This document shows, in pieces, positions 43,304 through 53,056 of a DNA stretch of 64,000 nucleotides. The stretch spans positions 4,464,001 to 4,528,000 of the forward strand of contig NZ_CP163518.1 in NCBI RefSeq assembly GCF_041080625.1, given 5' to 3'. A program made the translations under genes and the position numbers. Under the pieces are notes generated by a model that was given only the letters and a program-made list of their open reading frames with translations, was not told where the DNA came from and did not search any database. The stretch comes from Streptomyces sp. CG1. GTDB taxonomy: Bacteria; Actinomycetota; Actinomycetes; Streptomycetales; Streptomycetaceae. Every line of letters starts with the position of its first letter. Position 1 is the first letter of the stretch.

Positions 43304-43322
43304 TAGGTCAGATTGTGTCCTA
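43304..43322. promoter_or_regulatory. Shared operator between exporter and WYL regulator
   Basis: TAGGTCA-GATTG-TGTCCTA, an inverted repeat with one mismatch in seven, centred between the two divergent start codons (about 22 bp from each). Confidence 0.68.
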
Positions 43323-43344
43323 GTCGTGCGGCATGCTCGTAGGT

Positions 43345-44307
43345 ATGACTACCGACACACCCGCCCGGGTGTTGCAGCTGCTCTCGCTCCTCCAGACGCC
43401 TCGTGAGTGGCCCGGTGGGGAGCTGGCCGAGCGGCTCGGGGTGTCGCGTCGTACCGTGCGGCGGGACATCGACCGGCTGCGGGAGCTGGGCTATCCGGTG
43501 CAGGCCACGAAGGGGGCGGACGGCGGGTACCGGCTGGTCGCGGGCAAGGCGATGCCGCCGCTGGTGCTGGACGACGAGGAGGCGGTGGCGATCGCGGTGG
43601 GCCTGCGGGCCGGTGCCGGGCATGCGGTGGAGGGCGTGGACGAGGCGTCGGTACGGGCCCTGGCCAAGCTGGAGCAGGTGCTGCCGGCCCGGCTGCGCCA
43701 CCGGGTGTCCACACTGCAGGCGGCGACCACCTCGCTGACCAGCGGGGACGGACCGAGCATCGCGCCGGAGACACTGACCGTGATGGCCTCGACGGTGGCG
43801 GGTCACGAGCGGCTGCGGTTCGCCTACCGCGACAAGGACGACAGCGAGTCGCGGCGGCTGACCGAACCGTATCGGCTGGTGTCGACCGGGCGACGTTGGT
43901 ATCTCGTCGCCTACGACGTCGACCGCGCCGACTGGCGCACCTTCCGGGTGGACCGGGTGAGCGAGCCGTTCGCGACCGGAGTCCGGTTCGCACCACGGGA
44001 GTTGCCGACCGGGAGCGCTGCCGAGTACCTACGGCGGTCCATCCACCGGCGGCAGGAGACGTACGAGTTCGCGGTGCGGTTCGCCGCGCCGGCGGCGCAG
44101 GTCTCCACACGGGTGCCGGCCTGGCTCGGGGCGCCGGAGGACGACGGCGAGGGCGGTTGTGTCCTACGAGGCACCTCCGGCGAACCCGTGGGGTGGCTGG
44201 CGATGCGGTTGGCGATGGCGGGGTGCGAGTTCGCGGTGCGGGAACCGGGTGAACTGGTGGAATGCGTGCGGGAGTTGGGGGGACGGCTGAGTCGGGCGGG
44301 TCGTTGA
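43345..44307 (+). CDS. YafY-type regulator (HTH_11 plus WYL domain)
   Basis: A 320-residue regulator. The N-terminal winged helix (LAERLGVSRRTVRRDIDRLR) is followed by the WYL region (LRFAYRDKDD, then RRWYLVAYDVDRADWRTFRVDRV) and a C-terminal WCX-like domain. WYL domains bind nucleic acids or small ligands. The start ATG 43345 sits next to the shared operator, so it probably controls both itself and the exporter. Confidence 0.9.
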   Translation: MTTDTPARVLQLLSLLQTPREWPGGELAERLGVSRRTVRRDIDRLRELGYPVQATKGADGGYRLVAGKAMPPLVLDDEEAVAIAVGLRAGAGHAVEGVDEASVRALAKLEQVLPARLRHRVSTLQAATTSLTSGDGPSIAPETLTVMASTVAGHERLRFAYRDKDDSESRRLTEPYRLVSTGRRWYLVAYDVDRADWRTFRVDRVSEPFATGVRFAPRELPTGSAAEYLRRSIHRRQETYEFAVRFAAPAAQVSTRVPAWLGAPEDDGEGGCVLRGTSGEPVGWLAMRLAMAGCEFAVREPGELVECVRELGGRLSRAGR

Positions 44308-44490
44308 ACCGGGTGGGTGTGAGCCGGTGGGAAGGTGAGTGAAGCGGGTCGTTGAGCCGTGCGGGGGCGGGGGTCGGGCGGGGGTGTGAGCCGGGCAAGG
44401 GCGCGAGGCAGGCAAGGGTTGAGGCAGGCGGGGCGGCCGATCTCGGGACCCCGGTGGTGACGGCCGGGTGAGGTCTCCGGCAGGGGCGGC

Positions 44491-45339
44491 CTAGGTGTCG
44501 CCCTGGGTTTGCCCGCCCCATCCGAAGCCGCGCAAGGACCCGAGGTTGTGCAGCGCCAGGGCTGCGGGACCCCCGGGGCCGGTGGGCGGGGAGGCGGTGG
44601 CGGCCCAGGACTCCACGGCCACGCGGACGGCGGCGCCGGCGACGGCCGCGGCGAAACGGAGGTCCGGGGTGACCGGCGCGGGGGGTATGGAGGGGGTGGG
44701 GCGCGCGGCAACGCTGTCGTTCGTTTCGCGTCCTTCGCGGCCTCCATGAGCTTCATGGCCTTCATGAGCCTCGCGGCCCTCGGACCCTTCGCGGTCTTCA
44801 GCTGCCTCGGCTCCAGCAGCTCCGCTCACGCCGACTTCGCAACTCTTGAGACCAGTTGACCGGGACGCCAGGATCTCGGCCAGGGTCTGGTCCGACTCCT
44901 GGCACGCTTCGGCCCAGACCTTGCGCAGGGCGGGGCTGGCGCCGGCCAGGCGGATCAGGGTGCGGACCCATTCCCAGGACGCCGCCGAGACACCGAGACC
45001 GGGGGTGAGGGTGTGGCGCACGGCGTGTTCCAGGGCCTCCGGGACGGTGAGGTGGGCCGGGGCCGCTCGGACCGCTTCCGCCCAGCGCTGGGCGCCCGCC
45101 GCATAGAGAGGGGCGACCGCTTCCTCCTTGGTGGCGAAGTAGCGGTAGAACGTGCGCGGTGCGATGCCCGCGGCCTGGGCGATGTCCTCGGCACGGGTGG
45201 CCCGCAGCCCCTGGCGGACGAACAGGGCAGCCGCCGCGCGGGCGATCTCCGTCCGGGTCTCGGCCTTCCGGCGCTCGGTCAGCGAGACCGGCGCGGAAGC
45301 GGAAAACTGCTGGTGGGCGGGGCTGGGGGTGGTGCTCAC
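44491..45339 (-). CDS. TetR family regulator with repetitive insert
   Basis: A 282-residue TetR protein. The HTH (TRAEDIAQAAGIAPRTFYRY) follows a disordered N-terminus. The ligand domain is interrupted at about residues 170-205 by a Glu/Gly/His/Arg-rich repetitive insert (EGREAHEGHEAHGGREGRE), unusual for the family and coded by a degenerate short repeat near 44700-44800. Start taken at GTG 45339. Divergent from the MerR gene, with 160 bp between. The target is unknown. Confidence 0.85.
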   Translation of the reverse strand: MSTTPSPAHQQFSASAPVSLTERRKAETRTEIARAAAALFVRQGLRATRAEDIAQAAGIAPRTFYRYFATKEEAVAPLYAAGAQRWAEAVRAAPAHLTVPEALEHAVRHTLTPGLGVSAASWEWVRTLIRLAGASPALRKVWAEACQESDQTLAEILASRSTGLKSCEVGVSGAAGAEAAEDREGSEGREAHEGHEAHGGREGRETNDSVAARPTPSIPPAPVTPDLRFAAAVAGAAVRVAVESWAATASPPTGPGGPAALALHNLGSLRGFGWGGQTQGDT

Positions 45340-45499
45340 TCCGGCAGGCTATGCCCATGTGGCAGAATCTGCCATCCGGCGGTCCACCCCGGGGTTCAGG
45401 TACGGGGTGGGCCGCCATTCCAAGTTCCAGGTTCCTGCAGCGCCCCATCACCCGTGCGGACTTGAGTCTCCTCCAAGGGGAGACCGGAAGGTGGGGCTC

Positions 45500-46606
45500 A
45501 TGCATGGCGGCATCTCGTATTCGATCGGTGAGCTGGCTCGGTGTACCAGGCTGTCGGTCAAGACGATTCGTTTCTATTCGGATCAGGGCCTGGTGGCGCC
45601 CGTGAGCCGTACCGCGGCCGGATACCGCCGTTACGGCCCCGACGCCGTCGCCCGGCTTGCGCTCGTGCGGACGCTGCGCGAGCTCGGGCTCGGCCTGGAG
45701 GTGATCCGGCGGATCGTGGACCGGCCGTTCGACCTCGGCCGGGTCGCGGCCGAGCAGGCCGCCGCGCTGGACGTGCAGATCAGTGTGCTGCGCCTGCGCC
45801 GGGCGGTGTTGTCCGCCGTGGCCGCCCGGCGTGAGCCGAGCCTCGAGGAGATGGAACTCATGAACCGGTTGGCGACCCTGTCCGAGGCGGAACGGCACCG
45901 TCTGATCGACGGTTTCCTCGACTCCGTCTTCACCGCGCCCACCGCACCCGACTCACCGGAGGCCGCCGCGTCCGGCTCATCGGAGGCCGACGTCACCGAC
46001 TCGCCGGAGGCCAACTTCACCGACCCGCCGGAGGTCTACGTGACCGACCCGCCGGAGGCATACGTGCCCCACCCCTCCGAGGCCGCCCTTCGGCGTTCCC
46101 TCACGCCCGAACTGCCCGACAACCCGACCGAGGAGCAGATGGCGGCCTGGGTGGAGCTGGCCGAGTTGTCGCTCGACGACGGGTTCCGGGCCACCGTACG
46201 ACGCCTGGTCCAGGACCATGCCAGGCACCGGCCCGGGCACGAGGGCGGGGACAAGAGCGGGGCCGGCAGGCCGCCCGGTCCGAACCTCGTCGCCGTCACC
46301 CGGGAAGTCGTCGGCACTGCCCTGGCCTCCGGCACCAGGCCCGAGGCGCCGGAGGCGGATCCGGTCGTCGCGGACCTGATCACCCGGTGCGCCCTCGTCT
46401 CCGGGCACCCCGGCCATGCCTCGAGCCAAGCTTCGCCGCACGAGTCGCACGAGTGGCTGCTCCGGCGTCTGGAGACCGCCCGCGATCCCCGCTGGGACAC
46501 CTATCTCCGTCTGCTGGCCCTCGTCAACTGCTGGCCGGCCCCGGATCCGGTGACCCCGGTGATCGACTGGGCGGCCACGGCGCTGCGCGCACGGGCGGCT
46601 GCCTGA
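45500..46606 (+). CDS. MerR family regulator with tandem-repeat linker
   Basis: A 368-residue regulator. The N-terminal MerR winged helix reads YSIGELARCTRLSVKTIRFY, then DQGLVAPVSRTAAGYRRYGP. The effector part is split by about five 8-residue units of the type TDPPEAYV (residues 150-200), coded by a 24-bp repeat. The C-terminal 170 residues are helical and not recognised. ATG 45500 has a GGTGGGG ribosome site; a GTG three codons upstream is possible. Confidence 0.85.
   Translation: MHGGISYSIGELARCTRLSVKTIRFYSDQGLVAPVSRTAAGYRRYGPDAVARLALVRTLRELGLGLEVIRRIVDRPFDLGRVAAEQAAALDVQISVLRLRRAVLSAVAARREPSLEEMELMNRLATLSEAERHRLIDGFLDSVFTAPTAPDSPEAAASGSSEADVTDSPEANFTDPPEVYVTDPPEAYVPHPSEAALRRSLTPELPDNPTEEQMAAWVELAELSLDDGFRATVRRLVQDHARHRPGHEGGDKSGAGRPPGPNLVAVTREVVGTALASGTRPEAPEADPVVADLITRCALVSGHPGHASSQASPHESHEWLLRRLETARDPRWDTYLRLLALVNCWPAPDPVTPVIDWAATALRARAAA
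45950..46093 (+). repeat. 24-bp in-frame tandem repeat in the MerR gene
   Basis: Units start at 45950, 45974, 45998, 46022, 46046 and 46070, with core GACCCGCCGGAGG. The middle ones are most alike; the outer ones have drifted. Confidence 0.85.
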
Positions 46607-47192
46607 CGCGAAAGGGCGGCCGGGAACAGACCCCAACAGTCAAGCAGCTCCGAGCAGTTGGCCAGTTACCCAACCCTTTGACGGACCTGTCCACACCCTG
46701 CGGACGCAGACATAAATGAAGCCGGGCTTCGGCACCCGGGGGGACAGGTGCCGAAGCCCGACTTGGGAAGGTCCCGGCGCCGGGGGGGGGATTGCGTCGG
46801 GACGTGGCTGGGGGAAGGATCGTGCAGGGTGAGCGCGTGGGGTCGGCCGGTCTGTTCGGTGCGGTGCGATGAGGTGCGGTGGGGGGAGTGCGGTTCCCTG
46901 GGCCTGGCTGCTGCTGGACCCGGAGAGGTTGTTCCCGCGGGTCCGGGACTTGAAGCGATGGGACCACGCCATGTTTGCGCCGTCTTTCGCCACCGGCGTG
47001 CGCGTCCCAAGCACCGTACGCCGACTGGCGCCACCCGTCCCCGGGCACGCACCCCCGCACCGCACGCCCACCGGCGCCACAGCCGACCGGGCACGGCACA
47101 CCGGAGGACCGGCGAACCCGAGGCACGACCACACGCTGCCGGACGCCGCCAGACGCCGCGCCTCCGGCGCCTCACCCCGCACAGCCGTGTCG
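46607..47192. other. Intergenic region with no convincing gene
   Basis: About 585 bp between the MerR gene and the 3' end of hrdD. It contains the MerR terminator (46723-46760) and then C-rich sequence at 47000-47190 without coding bias in any frame. Confidence 0.6.
46723..46760 (+). terminator. Terminator of the MerR gene
   Basis: CGGGCTTCGGCACC pairs perfectly with GGTGCCGAAGCCCG across a 10-nt G-rich loop; the stem extends with AAG/CTT after one mismatch. Confidence 0.8.
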
Positions 47193-48191
<999 letters not shown>

Positions 48192-48297
48192 GCGTGCTCC
48201 CTTGCGATGGTGGGCTGGCGGGTGGTCCTGACGAACGCTCGGCACCGGGGGGAGTGACTCTGGGACTCTCTCCGAGCGCCCTGCATCCGTGGGAAAC

Positions 48298-48323
48298 AAC
48301 GACTGGAATCCGGACAGAATTCC
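48298..48323 (-). promoter_or_regulatory. SigR-type promoter of hrdD (GGAAT-N18-GTT)
   Basis: On the minus strand GGAAT (48323-48319), an 18-base spacer and GTT (48300-48298) match the SigR consensus exactly. SigR control of hrdD is known in S. coelicolor. Confidence 0.85.
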
Positions 48324-48382
48324 CAACCCGCCCCCCAATTTTTCTGATCATGCAGTACCCTGTCGCCACCTGGGGAGGCGGG

Positions 48383-48931
48383 ATGCCGACACAACGCACA
48401 GAGGTGCAGGTCAGGGCGGGTGTCGAGGGGGATCTCGATTCCCTCACGGCGATCTACAACCACTATGTACGCGAGACGGCCATCACATTCGATACCGCGA
48501 TCTTCACTCCCGAAGAGCGCCGTCCTTGGCTGCTCTCCCACCCGGAAGACGGCCCGCACCGGCTGATGGTTGCCACGGATGCGGAATCACAGCGAATCCT
48601 GGGGTACGCCACATCCAGTCCTTACCGACCGAAGCCCGCGTACGTGACATCCGTGGAGGTTTCGGTGTACGTCGCGCCGGACCCCGCACCGGACTCCTCC
48701 GGAGGAGGCACCCTCACCCGGCGCGGCATCGGCACGCTGCTCTACGACGCCCTCTTCAAGGCGCTGGCCGACGAGGACGTGCACCGCGCCTACGCCGGGA
48801 TCGCCCAGCCCAACGAGGCCTCCCAGCGGCTGCACGCCCGCTTCGGCTTCCGTTACGTCGGCACCTACCGCGAGGTCGGCCGCAAGTTCGGCCGCTACTG
48901 GGACGTGGCCTGGTACGAGAAAGAGCTGTAG
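48383..48931 (+). CDS. Phosphinothricin-acetyltransferase-like GNAT enzyme
   Basis: A 182-residue acetyltransferase. It reads VRAGVEGDLDSLTAIYNHYV, typical of the PAT/Bar group, then ITFDTAIFTPEERRPWL, the acetyl-CoA region TRRGIGTLLYDALFKAL and the closing FGFRYVGTYREVGRKFGRYW. ATG 48383 directly follows GGGGAGG. It may detoxify phosphinothricin or a similar amino acid. Divergent from hrdD. Confidence 0.9.
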   Translation: MPTQRTEVQVRAGVEGDLDSLTAIYNHYVRETAITFDTAIFTPEERRPWLLSHPEDGPHRLMVATDAESQRILGYATSSPYRPKPAYVTSVEVSVYVAPDPAPDSSGGGTLTRRGIGTLLYDALFKALADEDVHRAYAGIAQPNEASQRLHARFGFRYVGTYREVGRKFGRYWDVAWYEKEL

Positions 48932-49006
48932 CCCCACCGAAGGAATGAGCTTCAGCCCCCACCGAAGGACGGTAACCCCGCCCAAGGACCGTGACCCCGC
49001 CGCGGC

Positions 49007-49810
49007 TCAGCCGAACTGCACCGACCGCTTCGCCATCCCCATCCAGAACCCGTCGATCACCGACTTCTGCGCGTCCAGCTCGCCACCCGCCTCGGCCGCG
49101 CCCATGGTGACGAAGAGCGGGGCGAAGTGTTCGGTGCGCGGGTGGGCGTAGCGGCCGGCCGGGGCCTTGTGCAGGAAGTCCAGCAGGGCGTCCCAGTCGC
49201 GGGCCTCCAGGGCCCGCCGGCCCCAGTCGTCGAACTCGGCGGACCAGCTGGGCACACCGCTGCCCGCGTACCGCAGGGCGGCCAGATTGTGGGTGAAGAA
49301 GCCGGAGCCGACGATCAGCACGCCCTCGTCCCGCAGCGGGGCGAGCTTGCGGCCGATGTCCATCAGGCGGACCGGGTCGAGGGTGGGCAGGGAGATCTGG
49401 AGCACTGGTATGTCGGCGCCGGGGTACATCTCGACGAGCGGGACGTAGGCGCCGTGGTCGAGGCCGCGGTCCGGGATGTCCTGGACGGGGATGCCGGGGG
49501 CGCGCAGCAGCTTGCGCACGGATGCGGCCAGCTCGGGGGCGCCGGGGGCGGTGTACCGGACCTGGTAGTAGTGCTCGGGGAAGCCCCAGAAGTCGTAGAC
49601 GAGCGGGATGGTGTCCACCGCGCCCAGGGCGAGCGGGGCCTCCTCCCAGTGGGCCGAGACCATGAGGATCGCCTTGGGGCGGGGCAGGCCGGCGGACCAG
49701 TCGGCGAGCTGGCCGGGCCAGACGGGGTCGTCGGCGAGGGGAGGCGCGCCGTGGCTGAGGTAGAGGGCGGGCACGCGCTCCCGGGTGGCGGCGGAGGTGG
49801 CGGCGGACAT
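49007..49810 (-). CDS. DODA-type extradiol aromatic ring-opening dioxygenase family protein
   Basis: A 267-residue LigB/YgiD-like protein. Metal-ligand histidines are expected in YLSHGAPPL, ILMVSAHWEE and DHGAYVPL, with EHFAPLFVTMGAA at the C-terminus. The family includes DOPA dioxygenases and a group of uncharacterised enzymes. Divergent from the MarR gene, with a short palindrome between, so it is a likely regulatory target. Confidence 0.9.
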   Translation of the reverse strand: MSAATSAATRERVPALYLSHGAPPLADDPVWPGQLADWSAGLPRPKAILMVSAHWEEAPLALGAVDTIPLVYDFWGFPEHYYQVRYTAPGAPELAASVRKLLRAPGIPVQDIPDRGLDHGAYVPLVEMYPGADIPVLQISLPTLDPVRLMDIGRKLAPLRDEGVLIVGSGFFTHNLAALRYAGSGVPSWSAEFDDWGRRALEARDWDALLDFLHKAPAGRYAHPRTEHFAPLFVTMGAAEAGGELDAQKSVIDGFWMGMAKRSVQFG

Positions 49811-49873
49811 GACTACGGCTCCCGATCATCCGAATGCTTTAACTCTCAAGTTCTACGCCAAACCGTACGCCCG

Positions 49874-49885
49874 ACTTGTTCAAGT
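49874..49885. promoter_or_regulatory. Palindrome ACTTG-TT-CAAGT, probable MarR operator
   Basis: A perfect 12-bp inverted repeat 31 bp upstream of the MarR start. A second TCAAGTT lies near 49845, so two binding sites are possible in the divergent region. Confidence 0.6.
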
Positions 49886-49915
49886 TTCAAGGAGCTGACT
49901 CGTACAGTGGGACAC

Positions 49916-50425
49916 ATGAACACGGCATCCGACTCCGCCGCGCAGCCCCGCTGGCTCACCGACGAGGAACAGCGCGTCTGGCGCGCCTATCTGCACGCCA
50001 CCACCCTGCTGGAGGACCACCTCGACCGGCAGTTGCAGCGCGACGCGGGCATGCCGCACATCTACTACGGCCTGCTCGTCGGCCTCGCCGAGGCCCCGCG
50101 CCGCCGGCTGCGGATGACCGAGCTGGCGATGCAAGCGAAGATCACCCGGTCCCGGCTCTCGCATGCGATCGCGCGGCTGGAGAAGAACGGCTGGGTGCGC
50201 CGCGAGGACTGTCCCTCCGACAAGCGCGGCCAGTTCGCGGTGCTCACGGACGAGGGTGTCGAGGTGCTGAAGCGCACCGCGCCGGGCCATGTGGACGCCG
50301 TACGGCAGGCGATGTTCGACCGGCTCACCCCTCAGCAGCAGAAGGCCCTCGGCGAGATCATGGAGATCGTCGCCGAGGGCCTCCAGCCCAACGAAGCGGG
50401 TGCGGACCTGCCCTGGCTCCGCTAA
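49916..50425 (+). CDS. MarR family regulator
   Basis: A 169-residue regulator. The winged helix reads RLRMTELAMQAKITRSRLSH, then AIARLEKNGWVRREDCPSDKRGQ. The ATG at 49916 has GTGGGA upstream. A Cys in the wing (EDCPSD) could be redox sensitive, but this is speculation. It likely represses the divergent dioxygenase gene. Confidence 0.9.
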   Translation: MNTASDSAAQPRWLTDEEQRVWRAYLHATTLLEDHLDRQLQRDAGMPHIYYGLLVGLAEAPRRRLRMTELAMQAKITRSRLSHAIARLEKNGWVRREDCPSDKRGQFAVLTDEGVEVLKRTAPGHVDAVRQAMFDRLTPQQQKALGEIMEIVAEGLQPNEAGADLPWLR

Positions 50426-50447
50426 GCGGTCACCCGAGAGGTCGCCG

Positions 50448-51986
50448 TCAGTGGGCCACCACCGGCACCGGCACCTCGTCCTCGGCGCCCTCGCCGCGGA
50501 TCACCTCGGTGCCGCCCGGGCGGCCGGCGTTGACGAAGGTGAAGGCGATCAGGGCAGCGAGCCCGAGGATGCCGACGGCGAACCAGATCGCGGTGCTGTA
50601 GCCGTGCACCATGGCCTGGAGACCGACCAGTTGCTGCTGCGGCTTGGTGGCCGCACCGGCGATGTGGTCCTTGAAGTACGACGTCTTCGCGGACGCGGCG
50701 ATGGTGTTCAGCAGGGCGGTGCCGATCGCGCCGCCCACCTGCTGCGAGGTGTTGACCATCGCGGAGGCGACGCCGGCGTCCCGGGGCTCGACGCCCGTGG
50801 TGGCCAGGGACATCGCCGGCATGAACGCCGTACCCATGCCGAGGCCGAGCAGCAGCATCGCGGGCAGCAGGAGCATGCCGTACGAGGAGTCGATCTTCAG
50901 CTGGGTCAGCAGCAGCATGCCGACACCGGCGACCAGGAAGCCGGGGCCCATCAGCAGCCGGGGCGCGATCCGGGTCATCAGGCGGGTGCCGATCTGGGTG
51001 GAGCCCGTGATCATTCCGGCGATCATCGGCAGGAACGCGAAGCCCGTCTTGACCGGCGAGTAGCCCTTCACGACCTGCAGGTAGTAGGTCAGGAAGAGGA
51101 ACAGGCCGAACATGCCGATGATGGCGAGGCCGAGGGAGAGGTAGATACCGCCGCGGTTGCGGTTGCTGACCACGCGCAGCGGCAGCAGCGGGGCCTTGAC
51201 CCGGGACTCGACGACCACGAAGGCGAGCAGCAGCACCGCGGACGCGACGAACATCGAGACGGTCACGGTGTCACCCCAGCCGTCGGACTCGGCACGGGTG
51301 AAGCCGTAGACGAGGGCGACCAGGCCGAGGGTGGACAGGATCACACCGGGGATGTCGAGCGGGGAGCGGTTGCGGCCGCCCTCGGGCTCACGGATGACGA
51401 AGTAGGCGCCGGCCGCGGCGACGACGGCGAACGGGACGTTCACGAAGAAGGTCCAGCGCCAGTTCAGGTACTCGGTCAGGAAGCCGCCGAGGATCAGGCC
51501 GACGGCACCGCCACCGCCGGCGATGGCGCCGTAGATGCCGAACGCCTTGGCGCGCTCCTTGGCGTCGGTGAACATCACCGCGAGCAGGGAGAGCGCAGCC
51601 GGGGCGAGCAGGGCGCCGAAGACGCCCTGGAGGGCGCGGGCGCCGAACATCATCGGGCCGGTGGTGGCGGCGCCGCCGAGCGCGGAGGCGAGGGCGAAGC
51701 CGGCCAGGCCGGTGACGAAGGCGCGCTTACGGCCCCACTTGTCGGCGATACGGCCGCCGAACAGCAGCAGGCCACCGAAGGCGAGGGCGTAGGCGGTGAC
51801 GACCCACTGCCGGTTGCCGTCGGATATGCCGAGGTCGGTCTGGGCAGAGGGCAGGGCGATGTTCACGATGGTGGCGTCGAGGACGACCATCAGCTGGGCG
51901 AGCGCGATGAAGACGAGCGCCTTCCAGCGGTTGGCGTCGCCGGCCGGTGCGGCGGCGCCGGGAGCCTTGAGGGCTGTTTCGGACAT
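50448..51986 (-). CDS. MFS drug exporter, DHA2 (14-span) type
   Basis: A 512-residue permease with 14 predicted spans. The span-1 motif is LMVVLDATIVNIALPSAQ and the loop 2-3 motif GGRIADKWGRKRAFVTG. ATG 51986 (MSETALKA) is preferred; a GTG four codons upstream is possible. It follows the TetR gene by 143 bp in the same direction, so regulator and exporter may be cotranscribed. Confidence 0.9.
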   Translation of the reverse strand: MSETALKAPGAAAPAGDANRWKALVFIALAQLMVVLDATIVNIALPSAQTDLGISDGNRQWVVTAYALAFGGLLLFGGRIADKWGRKRAFVTGLAGFALASALGGAATTGPMMFGARALQGVFGALLAPAALSLLAVMFTDAKERAKAFGIYGAIAGGGGAVGLILGGFLTEYLNWRWTFFVNVPFAVVAAAGAYFVIREPEGGRNRSPLDIPGVILSTLGLVALVYGFTRAESDGWGDTVTVSMFVASAVLLLAFVVVESRVKAPLLPLRVVSNRNRGGIYLSLGLAIIGMFGLFLFLTYYLQVVKGYSPVKTGFAFLPMIAGMITGSTQIGTRLMTRIAPRLLMGPGFLVAGVGMLLLTQLKIDSSYGMLLLPAMLLLGLGMGTAFMPAMSLATTGVEPRDAGVASAMVNTSQQVGGAIGTALLNTIAASAKTSYFKDHIAGAATKPQQQLVGLQAMVHGYSTAIWFAVGILGLAALIAFTFVNAGRPGGTEVIRGEGAEDEVPVPVVAH

Positions 51987-52129
51987 GGGGATACCCACTT
52001 CGGGACTTCGTGACGGAAAACGTGCCGGAAAGATCGAGAAAGACAGTGGACGCGGCTCGTCGACGGTGACGGCCGGGGGTCGGCGGTCGGGCGTTGTGGT
52101 GGACTGGGGTGCGGGGCCGAACTAATCGG

Positions 52130-52777
52130 TCAGGACGCGCGCAGCTCCTTGATCGTCACGGCCTCGCCCGGCAGGGCGGAGCGGGCGGGTGCCCGCAGCC
52201 CGTCGAGCAGCAACTGCAGATGACGGTGGACGAAACGGTCGCCGCGCAGACAGTCCGTGCCGACCGGGGGCCGGCTCAGCTGGGCCACGACGATCATCAG
52301 GTCGCCGACGCCGACGTCCGGCCGGAGCTGTCCGGCCGCCCTGGCCCGGCCCATGACCTCCTCGATGAGCCGCTCGACGCGCTCGCGGGAGGCCTCCAGG
52401 TCGGGGTGGTTCTGGTCGAAGGTGCTGGAGATCATCGGGCACAGCGCGCTGATCCGCTCGTCGGCGGAGGCGTGCACGAACCGCTCCAGTGCGGCGAAGG
52501 CGTCCCCGGTCTCGGCGAGGGCCAGCTCGGCCGCCTCGGCCGTACGGTCCATGACGGAGCAGACGACCTCGCGGACGAGGGCGTCGCGGTCGGGGAAGTT
52601 GCGGTACACCGTGGCGTTGCCGACGCCGGCCCGGCGGGCGATCTCGTCGAGCGGCACGTCCGGGCCGTGCTCGACGAACATCTCCCGGGCGGCGGTGACG
52701 ATCCGCTCCCGGTTGCGCACGGCGTCGGCACGGGGCCGGGTCACCTTGCGCGGTGCGGGGGTGGTCGCGGTCGGCAC
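52130..52777 (-). CDS. TetR family regulator of the MFS exporter
   Basis: A 215-residue TetR protein. The HTH is VPLDEIARRAGVGNATVYRN, FPDRDALV follows, and the ligand domain is of the SbtR-like type (ERFVHASADERISALCPMIS). GTG 52777 is set by GAGGAG six bases upstream; longer frames upstream cover the promoter palindrome. Probably binds the 52821-52853 palindrome and controls itself and the exporter. Confidence 0.9.
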   Translation of the reverse strand: MPTATTPAPRKVTRPRADAVRNRERIVTAAREMFVEHGPDVPLDEIARRAGVGNATVYRNFPDRDALVREVVCSVMDRTAEAAELALAETGDAFAALERFVHASADERISALCPMISSTFDQNHPDLEASRERVERLIEEVMGRARAAGQLRPDVGVGDLMIVVAQLSRPPVGTDCLRGDRFVHRHLQLLLDGLRAPARSALPGEAVTIKELRAS

Positions 52778-52820
52778 GGCGGACTCCTCGGAAGTGATGA
52801 GGGCGATCCGGGGAGGGTGT

Positions 52821-52853
52821 CCCCGTTTCGCTCGGACACAGGTCCAAACGGGG
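52821..52853. promoter_or_regulatory. Inverted repeat upstream of the TetR gene
   Basis: CCCCGTTT and AAACGGGG arms, with an inner GGAC/GTCC pair, 44 bp upstream of the TetR start. It may be an operator. As RNA it could also form a hairpin ending antisense read-in. Confidence 0.55.
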
Positions 52854-53056
52854 AGAGGCTCCCCGGTTATTTCCCGCCCGCGAAAAGAATCCATGTGACC
52901 TGAGACACACACATCTCTCGTCGGGATTCACCCTCCTGCGGGCCGCCTTTCCCACGGTCGGTCTCCCCCAGCGCGCGGCCCACACCCCTCCGACACAGGG
53001 TGATCGCATGGGTGCAGCCGGAGAACGGCGGCTGCCGTGGAGCGAGAGGTCCATGC

